Below are positions 34,520-42,992 of a stretch of 64,000 nt of DNA, piece by piece. The notes under the pieces were generated by a model. That model had not been told where the DNA came from. It saw nothing but the letters and a program-made list of their open reading frames with translations, and ran no database searches. Both the position numbers and the translations under genes were made by a program. Positions within the stretch are counted from its first letter, which is position 1; each line of letters opens with the position of its first letter. The stretch comes from Magnetominusculus dajiuhuensis (GTDB taxonomy: Bacteria > Nitrospirota > Thermodesulfovibrionia > Thermodesulfovibrionales > Magnetobacteriaceae): the NCBI RefSeq assembly GCF_046044395.1, contig NZ_JBJUSG010000004.1:1-64000 (forward strand), read 5' to 3'.

Positions 34520-35633
34520 CAACCCAAAGCCCGCCCCCCCTGCCATATTAATAATCGCGCTATCAATGCGCTTTGGTGGTGCGGAGGTACGGATTATTGA
34601 GACGGCGGAGCTTCTTCAAGGCAGATGCAAATACGGTGTCGTAACACTGGCTAACACCCCGCTTCAGCAAAAACTTCAGGAACGAAGTCTGAACACATTT
34701 CCTCTTTCGATGAGCAAGGCAAGTCCGCGTGTCCTTTTGAGTATTTACCATATAATAAGGGCGGGGGGATTTAACGTTGTTGACGCCCACAATCCACAGT
34801 CACAGTTTTGGGGACTTTTAGCGGCCGTTTTTGCCCGCGCGCCGCTTAAGATATGCACAGTCCACAGCAGCTATGGGCATACTGAAACAGGCCTTAGAAA
34901 ATTACTATATGAGCTGGTTTTAAAGTTGAACATGTTTTTCGATGTTGCCTTTGTGTCTGTGTCGGAGGCTGTTAGTGTTTATCTCTCTGCCCTCGGGGCA
35001 AAGCAACACAGGATAACACTGACGCGCAACGGGATAGCGATGCCAGAGATTGACCCACTCAGACATAGGCATCGGGCTACCTTTGGCCTGGCGGAGGACG
35101 ATTTTGTTATAATCAGCGTGGGACGGCTTGAGCCGGTAAAGGGCCATATCTATCTGATAGAGGCCGTTAGTGAGTTACGTAGGGCAGGTAAGACAGTGAA
35201 ATGTTTGATAGTAGGAGAAGGCCGCGAGCTTGACACTTTGACGAAGCGTATCTCAGCACTAGACGTATCGGGCGAAGTGACCCTTGTTGGGTTTCGCACT
35301 GATGTTGAGGCGTTGCTTCCTATGGCGGATGTTTTTTGTATGCCGTCACTGTCTGAGGGGTTACCGTATGCGCTTTTGGAGGCATGTGCCTGTGAGTTGC
35401 CGATTGTGGCGTCAGAAGTTGGCGGCATAGCGCATCTTCTAAAAAATGGGGAGACGGCGATTTTGGTGCCGCCTTCGAATGTCCCTGAGCTTGTGGAGGG
35501 GATAAGGTATGTTATGGACAATCCTCGTGAGAGTAAGGCGATGGGCGAGGCCGGGTACGCGCTCGTTAAAAATGAATTTTCAATAGAAACCATGCGCGAC
35601 CTGATGTTAGGTGTGTATGGCTTGAGGGGGTAA
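34512..35633 (+). CDS. GT4-family glycosyltransferase
   Basis: A 373-residue GT-B enzyme. The N-terminal acceptor domain starts SMRFGGAEVRI. The C-terminal donor domain has SVGRLEPVKGH (about 198) and the family ExxxxxxxE in SEGLPYALLEACA with VASEVGG (about 282-305). It retains the configuration of an NDP-sugar donor. It probably assembles part of the repeat unit on the undecaprenyl carrier. It overlaps the GT2 gene by 8 bases. Confidence 0.9.
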   Translation: MTDNPKPAPPAILIIALSMRFGGAEVRIIETAELLQGRCKYGVVTLANTPLQQKLQERSLNTFPLSMSKASPRVLLSIYHIIRAGGFNVVDAHNPQSQFWGLLAAVFARAPLKICTVHSSYGHTETGLRKLLYELVLKLNMFFDVAFVSVSEAVSVYLSALGAKQHRITLTRNGIAMPEIDPLRHRHRATFGLAEDDFVIISVGRLEPVKGHIYLIEAVSELRRAGKTVKCLIVGEGRELDTLTKRISALDVSGEVTLVGFRTDVEALLPMADVFCMPSLSEGLPYALLEACACELPIVASEVGGIAHLLKNGETAILVPPSNVPELVEGIRYVMDNPRESKAMGEAGYALVKNEFSIETMRDLMLGVYGLRG

Positions 35634-35634
35634 A

Positions 35635-36648
35635 ATGACAAGGAAACTTATATTTACACTACTAATATTACTGTTAACCCAGTGCATGGCATTTGCGTTA
35701 GACCCTGGCAGCCTGCCGGGGGATTGGAGGCCGTTTTCAGATGAGTCACCGTGGAATAAGCCGATACCTGCTGACGCTAAAACCCATCCCAATTCTGAGC
35801 TGATAATGAAGACCCTTGAGGCCGAGGCCAAAAACATACGCCTGGCGAAGATATTTGCTATTCCCGTATGGGTTGTTGACTCAAAAAAGACCCCGCTGAC
35901 GAAGGTCAGGAGCACGAAGATATTTGACACATGGGATAAGAACCAGGCCGGCGTAAGCGATGTGGCAATCCCTGTGACAAAGGAGATGTGGGGGGAGCCG
36001 ACAGATGACGGCCATATCTGCATAGTTGACCCGGCGGCGGGCACTTCGTGGGAGATGTCTGTTTACAGATGGAGAAAAGACGATGACACACCTAAATGCA
36101 CAACCTTTAATATCTGGGACCTGAAAGGTTCCGGCGTTGCAAATCCTAAGGGCAGTAAAAGATGGTTTCTTATAGGCGGACGTGGTGCGGGATTTCCACT
36201 GATTGCGGGGCTTATACGCCCTGAGGAGGTCAGGCATGGTGAAATAAGACACGCAATGGTCTTCACGTTTCCCAAAAACAGGAAACCGGAGACGGGAGAC
36301 GCGATATTCATCTCGCCGGCTGCCAGAAGTGATGGTGCGGTTAAGGGTGAGCAATATCCGATAGAGGGTATGAGATTTCAGCTTAACCCAGCCCTTACAG
36401 AGAAGGATTTCGACGGCTGGGGTTTAAATCGCGAAGGAAAGATTTTGGCAAAAGCCTTGCAAAAATATGGGATGTACCTGGGGGACAACGGCGGGGCGAT
36501 GGCGGTTCAGGCACAGCTTCTTGCCCCGGACTCCGATGATAACCAAAAGAAGTGGGACGATTTATTGCCGGGTTTTTATAAGAGTGTTGCAAAAATACCA
36601 ACGAATCAGTTTCGGGTGATATATACCGGAGAGCCTGTGGTCAAATAG
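35635..36648 (+). CDS. Secreted protein of unknown function, last EPS-operon gene
   Basis: A 337-residue protein with a clear signal peptide (residues 1-21, cut after AFA). The mature part starts DWRPFSDESPWNKPIP, followed by WGEPTDDGHICIVDPAAGTS, GRGAGFPLIAGLIRPEE, HAMVFTFP and ILAKALQKYGMYLGDNGG. Proteins with the SPWN...RPEE...YG.Y..D.GG pattern occur as secreted hypotheticals in many bacteria. I know no assigned activity. The position, one base after the GT4 stop and ending the operon, suggests a periplasmic or outside role on the polymer, for example binding or cleavage. That is inference. Confidence 0.7.
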   Translation: MTRKLIFTLLILLLTQCMAFALDPGSLPGDWRPFSDESPWNKPIPADAKTHPNSELIMKTLEAEAKNIRLAKIFAIPVWVVDSKKTPLTKVRSTKIFDTWDKNQAGVSDVAIPVTKEMWGEPTDDGHICIVDPAAGTSWEMSVYRWRKDDDTPKCTTFNIWDLKGSGVANPKGSKRWFLIGGRGAGFPLIAGLIRPEEVRHGEIRHAMVFTFPKNRKPETGDAIFISPAARSDGAVKGEQYPIEGMRFQLNPALTEKDFDGWGLNREGKILAKALQKYGMYLGDNGGAMAVQAQLLAPDSDDNQKKWDDLLPGFYKSVAKIPTNQFRVIYTGEPVVK

Positions 36649-36653
36649 CTTGC

Positions 36654-36695
36654 GAAAATAGGGGTGCAGGGGGGTTACCTCCCTGCGTCGTTAAT
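36654..36695. repeat. Dispersed palindromic repeat (copy after EPS operon)
   Basis: CGAAAATAGGGGTGCAGG, the imperfect hairpin GCAGGGGGGTTACCTCCCTGC, then GTCGTTAATCTTTAT. It fills the 49 bases between the convergent EPS and ketosynthase clusters and probably terminates both. Confidence 0.65.
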
Positions 36696-36697
36696 CT

Positions 36698-38002
36698 TTA
36701 TTTAGTTGCCTTACGCACATCTTTAAAAACAACGGCCTTACGTGCCCCTCCTTCATATAACCGTTTATTAATATCCTCCGGGCTTTCTATTTGCAACTCC
36801 GGGGTGACGCGGGCCTTCGCGCGCAGATTCTCTATGATGCCGTCGCGAAACGCCTTATCTGCTCTGAACGAGCCGACTCTGAGGATAATCCTGTCCGACT
36901 GATTCTCCCCCGTGGCCGCCTCTATCTGGTAATTCACTACATCTTTCAGCTTACAGATAGCGTTTTCTATTGTCTTAGGATACAAGGTGACGCCCTTTAT
37001 TTTAAGTCTTTGCATTTTCCTGCCGATAATCGGCCCTATGCGAAGGGAGTTTCGGCCACACTTGCAAGGCTCGGTTATCTTAAACGTTATATCCCCGGTC
37101 TTGTACCTTATTAGCGGCATTCCTTCGATTTGCAGGGTTGTCAGGACAAGTTCTCCTGTCTCACCGTCGTTGCGCGGCACACCCGCCTCATCAACCACCT
37201 CGGCAATGACGAGGTCTGGATGGCTGTGTAGCCCCTCCTTTTGGCCGCATTCGCAAAACGACACCTGTCCTTCGGTTATGCCGTATGTGGAGTAACATAT
37301 GTCGCCGAAGGCCTCTTCCACAAGTTCCCCAAGGGCATTTGATCTTAATGATGTATCCCTTATACTCTCCCCAATGAGCACGGCCTTTTTAATATTCAAA
37401 TCCTTTGGATCAATCTTCAACTCATTGGCGGCGCGCGCCATGTGAAGCATAAAAGACGGTACGGCCACAATGGCCGATGGCCGCAGTTTCTCTATCAGGT
37501 CGAATTGTCTGATAGTATTCTGAGGGCCTACTCTGGCAACCGCCGCCCCCAGCCTTATAAGCCCCCTATAGTAGGCGGCACCGGCTATGAACAAGTTGTC
37601 TCCGGTTACGGCAATGTGAAACAGGTCTCCTTCTTTTGCGCCAGTATATGTGAAACTTCGCTGCTCGTTATAGGCAAGCCTATCAATGTCGCCTTCGGTC
37701 ATTGCTATGAACTGGGGTTGCCCTGTTGTGCCTGTGGTTGAGACAATCTCTCTTAAAGAAACTCGTTGCACTGCCAAAAAGTCCCAGTTATGCCGCTGAA
37801 GGTCCTCTCTGGTTGTAAACGGCAGCTCATCAACCCCCTTTATTTCGTTGGGGGCGATATTATTTTGCCTGAATATGTCTTTATAATATTGGCTCTTTAT
37901 GCTTACATACCCTATCAACTCAGCAAGGAGCCTGTCCTGAACATTTTTTATATCAGCGGGGGATGAGAAATCTATGGAATCAAAAAATCTCATAGTCGGC
38001 AA
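36698..38002 (-). CDS. PaaK-like AMP-dependent CoA/ACP ligase
   Basis: A 434-residue adenylate-forming enzyme of the phenylacetate-CoA ligase subfamily, normal length. Visible motifs: the P-loop STTGTTGQP (about 88-96), ITEGQVSFCECG (about 240-251), a Cys-rich pair FCECG and CKCG typical of PaaK zinc sites, YKTGD and the C-terminal hinge IIGRKMQRLKIKG (about 325-337). It activates an aromatic or fatty acid as its AMP ester and passes it to CoA or a carrier protein. At the end of the ketosynthase operon it probably loads the starter unit. It overlaps the next gene upstream by 13 bases. Confidence 0.87.
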   Translation of the reverse strand: MPTMRFFDSIDFSSPADIKNVQDRLLAELIGYVSIKSQYYKDIFRQNNIAPNEIKGVDELPFTTREDLQRHNWDFLAVQRVSLREIVSTTGTTGQPQFIAMTEGDIDRLAYNEQRSFTYTGAKEGDLFHIAVTGDNLFIAGAAYYRGLIRLGAAVARVGPQNTIRQFDLIEKLRPSAIVAVPSFMLHMARAANELKIDPKDLNIKKAVLIGESIRDTSLRSNALGELVEEAFGDICYSTYGITEGQVSFCECGQKEGLHSHPDLVIAEVVDEAGVPRNDGETGELVLTTLQIEGMPLIRYKTGDITFKITEPCKCGRNSLRIGPIIGRKMQRLKIKGVTLYPKTIENAICKLKDVVNYQIEAATGENQSDRIILRVGSFRADKAFRDGIIENLRAKARVTPELQIESPEDINKRLYEGGARKAVVFKDVRKATK

Positions 38003-38559
38003 TACACCGTTGCCCCTCGGTCCTTTGCATTTTGAGCATTTTCGAGGACAAAAAACCCGGCCTCATAGACATTGTTCCCCTTTCTGAGCACGCCCCCTGA
38101 CACCGCTGTCTTTGTATATCCATTTCTTATACACACCGCGGCGTATTTTATCACATCTTCAAAAGAATAGTTAACAGGCATCAACACGCACTCTCCGCGA
38201 ATATCAAACACAATAGTAATCTGGGCAGAAAACGCGTTTGGCGAGGTAAAGGGAAACATCAGCGGACTTGCGCCGTATATACCGTCGCCAAGCACGCCCC
38301 TAAAGAAATCATCCTTTACGTCCTCGACCGAGTCATCAATCCCCATGAAGAGGCCAATGTCGTCTCTTCCTGATGGAAAGGCTATCCCTGCGTTGTCCAG
38401 AGCAAAGCTCACAGCCGTGACGGCACACTTTTCTATGTCATGGATAAACCTCGTCTTGCCCGCGCGCTGCCTGATTGAATTAAGAGTCTCTTCAATAATA
38501 CTATGGCCATCTGAATAAGAATATCCCATTCCGGTCACAACTATTTCCATCGTTTTCAT
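37990..38559 (-). CDS. Half-length ketosynthase-like protein without active-site Cys
   Basis: Only 189 residues, matching the N-terminal thiolase half of a ketosynthase: it starts MEIVVTGMGYSYSDG and later has CIRNGYTKTAVSGG (about 143-156), where active KSs read 'IxxGxxDxAIAGG'. At the position of the nucleophile the sequence is PVNYSFED (128-135); no Cys is there, the nearest being Cys124. The C-terminal half with the catalytic histidines is absent, yet the stop and the overlaps with both neighbours are tidy, so it is probably a real short subunit rather than a random break. It may act as a chain-length-factor-like partner. Alternatively it is a decaying KS. Confidence 0.65.
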   Translation of the reverse strand: MKTMEIVVTGMGYSYSDGHSIIEETLNSIRQRAGKTRFIHDIEKCAVTAVSFALDNAGIAFPSGRDDIGLFMGIDDSVEDVKDDFFRGVLGDGIYGASPLMFPFTSPNAFSAQITIVFDIRGECVLMPVNYSFEDVIKYAAVCIRNGYTKTAVSGGVLRKGNNVYEAGFFVLENAQNAKDRGATVYCRL

Positions 38560-39731
38560 ATTTGGGGTGGCCTTCCGAAAATCACGGCGGCATTTTGCCC
38601 GCCAAAACCCGCTGAGAGGGACATTGCCGCCCCGACTGGCGTTGCCTTTGCGGTGTTTGGCACATAGTTGAGGTCACACTGCGGGTCGGGGTAGCGATAG
38701 TTTATCGTCGGGGGGATTACTCCCGTATTTATCGCCATCAGGGCGCAGAGAGCCTCAATCACCCCTGAGGCGCCGAAGGCGTGCCCAAGCATTGATTTCG
38801 TTGAGGACACATATGTTGTATAAGCCGCCTCTCCAAGAGCCAACTTTATCGCCTTAGTCTCCATCAAATCATTATACACAGTTGCCGTGCCGTGGGCATT
38901 AATATAATTTATATCATATTGGCGCAGGCCGCTTTGTGATAAGGCAGCCGTAATGGCGCTGGCAAGCCCCCTGCCTTCCCTGTGCGGCGCGGTCAGATGG
39001 GAGGCGTCCGCCCGTGAGGCGTAACCAAGTACGCGCCCATAGCACTTCGCGCCACGTGCCAACGCATGTCTTTCTGCTTCAATGACTAAAAAGGCCGCCC
39101 CTTCGCCGAGAGCCAGCCCGGTTCTTTTTTTATCAAACGGCCGCACCTTGTCCTCTGTGAGCGCCTGAAGGAGGTTAAACCCCGCAAGGGCAAAATCACT
39201 AAGCACATCAATGCCTCCCGCAATAACCACCTCAGCCTCTCCCGTTGCTATACTCCTTGCGGCTATCCCGACGGCGTCTGTGCCGGAGGCACAGGCAGTT
39301 GATATGGCACTGAGGCGGCCTCCAATTGCAAAGCGCTGTCCCAGGTACCTAACGGGATATGACAGAGAGGCCTCAGCAGTCCTGTTTTGAATATTGCCGT
39401 CTATGAGCTGCCTTTCGCGGCTGAGGACATTTCCCAGTATGCTGCCTATAACCATGTCAGCGCCCTGAAGTTCCTCAGCGCTCAATCTGGAATCCACGAT
39501 GGCCATCTTCAGCGCCGCCTCGGCTATATAAAAAAACTTATCCTCGGGCTGAAGGTCTTGCTCTGTTTCAATAGCCGCCGTAAGCCATTTTTTCTTTTCA
39601 TTAAGCAGTGGAGGTGCCTGAAGTTTAATAGAGTCTTCACCTCTGGTAAGTGCGCCCCAAAACGCGTCTATAGTATCGAATGGCCTAAGCGGCGCAACCA
39701 GTCCCATTGCCGTCACCCATACGCCTGTCAT
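38556..39731 (-). CDS. Beta-ketoacyl-ACP synthase (FabF-like)
   Basis: A 391-residue condensing enzyme with a full Cys-His-His triad: Cys147 in STACASG, His in NAHGTATVYND (about 286) and His in KSMLGHAFGASG (about 322). It ends with the usual SAGFGGQNAAVIF. It should decarboxylate malonyl-ACP and elongate an acyl chain. Its start overlaps the methyltransferase stop by 4 bases and its stop overlaps the half-KS start by 4, so all are translated together. Confidence 0.9.
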   Translation of the reverse strand: MTGVWVTAMGLVAPLRPFDTIDAFWGALTRGEDSIKLQAPPLLNEKKKWLTAAIETEQDLQPEDKFFYIAEAALKMAIVDSRLSAEELQGADMVIGSILGNVLSRERQLIDGNIQNRTAEASLSYPVRYLGQRFAIGGRLSAISTACASGTDAVGIAARSIATGEAEVVIAGGIDVLSDFALAGFNLLQALTEDKVRPFDKKRTGLALGEGAAFLVIEAERHALARGAKCYGRVLGYASRADASHLTAPHREGRGLASAITAALSQSGLRQYDINYINAHGTATVYNDLMETKAIKLALGEAAYTTYVSSTKSMLGHAFGASGVIEALCALMAINTGVIPPTINYRYPDPQCDLNYVPNTAKATPVGAAMSLSAGFGGQNAAVIFGRPPQI

Positions 39732-40729
39732 GGTTTAGCCGCCATCCACAGACACTCATTAAGCGTTACCGCGTTGATGTCAAATCCAATCTGCTCAAAA
39801 AGCAGTCTCGTCTCTCCTGCTGAATAAAACCCCTGCCAGCCCTCGCACACGCTCTCGGCAAAGTCATGGCACAAGGCCGCCATTCGATATAACTTATCAG
39901 CACCGCACTGTGAGTCAGGGTAGCCGCGTGTTATTACACCCATCAGGCCGTCCCGCGCTAAAACCCTATATACATCCTCATAAACAAATCTCCTGAGACC
40001 CCCTGCAATATATGGATCGGCGCAGGAAAATACGGCAGCGTCAAAATAGCCGTCTTCAAAGGGCAGCGGGTGGCCAAACCCGCCCCATTTATCCGAATGT
40101 ACCCACTGTACGGCGTCAGGCTTCAATAGTTTAGCCCTTGCCGTCTCGTAGAAAGCGCCGTTGTAATCTACGGCGGTAATCTTCACGTCCTCTGAGCATC
40201 TTTGTAAGTGGTATATATCATAACCAGGCCCATAGCATAGCACAAGTGCCCTGTGTATGGCACGTTGGCCCAGTTTATTGGCCAAAACGCCGCGCGCGTA
40301 CTCAAATTCGGGATTGCCGAGAAACTCATCCCATATACCCACACACCCACCGTTAAAATCATAAAGCGGCTTGCCACCCCTGAGATATTCCCCCGCATAG
40401 TCTATACACCTGCCAAAAAAATTATATTCACCTTCAAAGCCGTCCAGTGAGCCGTGTGCCGGTTCACAATTAACGCCATCGGCGATATAATTACCCCCCC
40501 GCCTGTTGCCGCACTCTGAAAGAAAATCCAGCGCAACGGCAATCATCCTTCGCCTGTTGCCGTCTTTCAGGGTATAGCCGTGAGAGTTTTCAAGAAATTC
40601 CACGATCCTTTCAAACTCATCACATAGCCGTTGCCCGGACAACGCCGGGTCAATCCCCTCATCAACTATGAAGTCCAAAAGACGGCGATTTAACGCCGTA
40701 TGAAACATTGCCCATGATTCCATCAACAA
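39728..40729 (-). CDS. SAM-dependent methyltransferase in ketosynthase cluster
   Basis: A 333-residue protein. The N-terminal ~160 residues are helical and unfamiliar. The rest is a class I methyltransferase: ALVLCYGPGYDIYHLQ (about 165-180; a weak motif I in which the usual GxGxG is YGPGYD), ITAVDYNGAFYE, and FEDGYFDAAVFSCADPY. It may methylate the polyketide product or its aromatic starter, as aryl-polyene methyltransferases do. It is 9 bases from the chain-length-factor-like gene. Confidence 0.75.
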   Translation of the reverse strand: MLMESWAMFHTALNRRLLDFIVDEGIDPALSGQRLCDEFERIVEFLENSHGYTLKDGNRRRMIAVALDFLSECGNRRGGNYIADGVNCEPAHGSLDGFEGEYNFFGRCIDYAGEYLRGGKPLYDFNGGCVGIWDEFLGNPEFEYARGVLANKLGQRAIHRALVLCYGPGYDIYHLQRCSEDVKITAVDYNGAFYETARAKLLKPDAVQWVHSDKWGGFGHPLPFEDGYFDAAVFSCADPYIAGGLRRFVYEDVYRVLARDGLMGVITRGYPDSQCGADKLYRMAALCHDFAESVCEGWQGFYSAGETRLLFEQIGFDINAVTLNECLWMAAKP

Positions 40730-40738
40730 TTTATCTTT

Positions 40739-41764
40739 TTAAGATTCGCTCACTCTGGATAAAATAACGGCCGCTGCGTCTCCATCTTCCTCAGCCGCGT
40801 ATATAATAACATGATTGATTTCAGAATGTTTGGCGTATTTTTTAAGTCCCGCGGCAAATAATGGATTCACAGGACAACCACCGCCACAGGCTATAGCCGC
40901 TAAAATTATATTCCACATAGTGGAGACGCAAAAGGCATAACCCAGGCAATCAAAAAAACCCAACGTGGGGATGTCCCTAAAAAGTGGGGTAGTTTTATAA
41001 TCTGAAACGGCCACGCCTATGTCTGCCGCCGCAAGGCCGGCCATTGAAAGCGCACCGTCTATTGCCCTTTGAAGCGCCAGTTGAGGGCTGTCCGGGATTG
41101 TACAAGCGGCATACCCCGATATCGAACACAACTTAACAGGATTAATTGGCCTTTGCTCGTCCACCGGTTCAATTAACACAGCACCGGCACCCTCAGAAAA
41201 CACCCGTGCCGCCTTAGGGTTGAATCGGGAGTAACAAAACGAGGACAACTCATTACGTTCCTCGGCACAAACCACAATAGCCCGCCGTGCCCTCCCTGTC
41301 TCTATAAGCGTTGCAGCGAGCATGAGTGCCTTAACGGCAACTGACTGGCCGCCTATAATGGAATGCACCGGGCCGCGAATATTAAATATTATTGAGGCAT
41401 TTCCAGCCGGGGCGTTGAGCACGGACTCAGAAAAGAGTGTGGGGCTTGCCGTGTCTTTTGCCTCGGCCACGAGGGTGTGATGGAAGCCGGTGCTGAAATT
41501 AAGCGCGCCGTTTGTGACGCCGGAAATTAAGGCACAATCACCAAAGTCGCTGACCCCGCGGTCTCTTAACACCTCTTCTACGGCAGTAACGGCATATGAG
41601 GTGATAGCGGCGCTTCGGCGTATTTTCCTTAACACTGCCACGGCGGCCTCGCTGATAGGGTTGGCAGCAACGCGGTGCCCCAATGCGGCCGCCTCAGCAA
41701 GGGTTGATACGCCAACGCCAGCCGGGCTTATGGCACCAACTCCGGTAACCGCCAGCCTTGTCAT
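40739..41764 (-). CDS. Chain-length-factor-like ketosynthase (KS-beta, Cys to Gln)
   Basis: A 341-residue KS fold (TRLAVTGVGAISPAG at the start) that cannot condense. The nucleophile position is Gln140 in IIGGQSVAV, the replacement that marks KS-beta / chain length factors and KSQ domains. The two catalytic histidine motifs are also gone: where active enzymes have NAHGT and KxxxGH, this has VAVSDYKT and GFFDCLGYA. It overlaps the active KS upstream by 4 bases, the KS-alpha/KS-beta order of type II polyketide synthases. It likely forms a heterodimer that sets chain length. Confidence 0.85.
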   Translation of the reverse strand: MTRLAVTGVGAISPAGVGVSTLAEAAALGHRVAANPISEAAVAVLRKIRRSAAITSYAVTAVEEVLRDRGVSDFGDCALISGVTNGALNFSTGFHHTLVAEAKDTASPTLFSESVLNAPAGNASIIFNIRGPVHSIIGGQSVAVKALMLAATLIETGRARRAIVVCAEERNELSSFCYSRFNPKAARVFSEGAGAVLIEPVDEQRPINPVKLCSISGYAACTIPDSPQLALQRAIDGALSMAGLAAADIGVAVSDYKTTPLFRDIPTLGFFDCLGYAFCVSTMWNIILAAIACGGGCPVNPLFAAGLKKYAKHSEINHVIIYAAEEDGDAAAVILSRVSES

Positions 41765-42951
41765 CTGTACTCCCCGAATATCAGCGCCGCGTTTGAGCCG
41801 CCAAACCCAAACGAATTGGACAGTACCGCCCTGATTTTGGCCTCCCGGCCAACCGTAACGATGTTTAGATTGCAGTCGGGGTCAGGCGTTACATAGTTTA
41901 TATTCGGAGGAAGCCAGTCTTCAACTAACGCCATGATGCTGAGGATGGCCTCCACCGCCCCTGCCGCCCCCAACAGATGCCCTATCATGGGTTTTATTGA
42001 GCTTACGGGAATATCCACACCGCTGTTATTACCAGAAGAAAATACCTTTGTTATTGCGCGCGCCTCCATTAAATCGTTGTATTTTGTTGCTGTGCCGTGG
42101 GCGTTGATATAGCCTATATCGGGGAAGGCGGCCTCCTTCAACGCCATCGCCATCGCGTTTGCGGCGCCTTTGCCGTCGGGGTCGGGGCTTGTCATGTGGT
42201 AGGCGTCAGAGGCAGCCCCGTAGCCGGTTATCTCGCAATACACCCTCGCGTTACGCCTCATGGCATGTCCCAGCTCCTCAATGACCAATATGCCGACGCC
42301 TTCGCCAAGAACCAGCCCTGTCCTGTTTTTGTCAAATGGCCGACAAATCTCCGGCGTAACGGCCATGAGGGAATTAAATCCCGCGAATGTGAACTCAGTC
42401 ATAGTGTCGTAACCTCCGGCAATGGCCACATCGTACCGTCCTGAGGCGATAAGGCCAAAGGCATGGCCGATAGCATTGGCCGATGAGGCACAGGCATCAG
42501 AAAATACGGTGTAATCCCCCGTAAGTGCAAACTCTTTGAAGAGATTTACCGCCTGATAATGGGCGAGGTAGTCAAGTGTCTTTGAAATCCTTGCCCTTGA
42601 TATGCCTTTTTCTATTACCTCGCGATGGAATGCCTCGCCGCTTAACATCCCGCCAAGGGTAGTTCCCAGTGACAAGAAGACATCAATGCCCGGCCTTGTG
42701 AGACCCGCAACCCCAAGTGCCTCACGCACCGCGCAAATAAGCAGGTGCGAGGCCCTGTCAAGTCTGCCAGCCCTCAAACGTGAGACCGGCGTGCTGGTGC
42801 CACCTCTTATCTCAGCGCCAAGTCTGCCCCTGTATGGACTGGCGTCAAACGTGGTTATCTCCCCGACAGAGGACTCACCGGCCTTGATTTTCTCCCAATT
42901 AGCCTCAACGCCGACGCCGTGGGAGGTTATTATCCCCATGCCGGTTACCAC
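41761..42951 (-). CDS. Beta-ketoacyl-ACP synthase (KS-alpha-like)
   Basis: A 396-residue ketosynthase with all catalytic residues: Cys154 in SDACASSANA, His in NAHGTATKYND (about 292) and His in IKPMIGHLLGAAG (about 328). The usual start of this family is KRAVVTGMG; the GTG at 42951 gives only MVTGMG. The frame stays open upstream and would read LRKRAVVTGMG from a CTG at 42966, just after a G-rich run, so the true start may be this rare codon. It pairs with the chain-length-factor-like gene that follows and is the first condensing enzyme of the operon. Confidence 0.9.
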   Translation of the reverse strand: MVTGMGIITSHGVGVEANWEKIKAGESSVGEITTFDASPYRGRLGAEIRGGTSTPVSRLRAGRLDRASHLLICAVREALGVAGLTRPGIDVFLSLGTTLGGMLSGEAFHREVIEKGISRARISKTLDYLAHYQAVNLFKEFALTGDYTVFSDACASSANAIGHAFGLIASGRYDVAIAGGYDTMTEFTFAGFNSLMAVTPEICRPFDKNRTGLVLGEGVGILVIEELGHAMRRNARVYCEITGYGAASDAYHMTSPDPDGKGAANAMAMALKEAAFPDIGYINAHGTATKYNDLMEARAITKVFSSGNNSGVDIPVSSIKPMIGHLLGAAGAVEAILSIMALVEDWLPPNINYVTPDPDCNLNIVTVGREAKIRAVLSNSFGFGGSNAALIFGEYR

Positions 42952-42992
42952 AGCTCGTTTTCTCAGGATCCCCCCACCGATACCTGTGCCTC

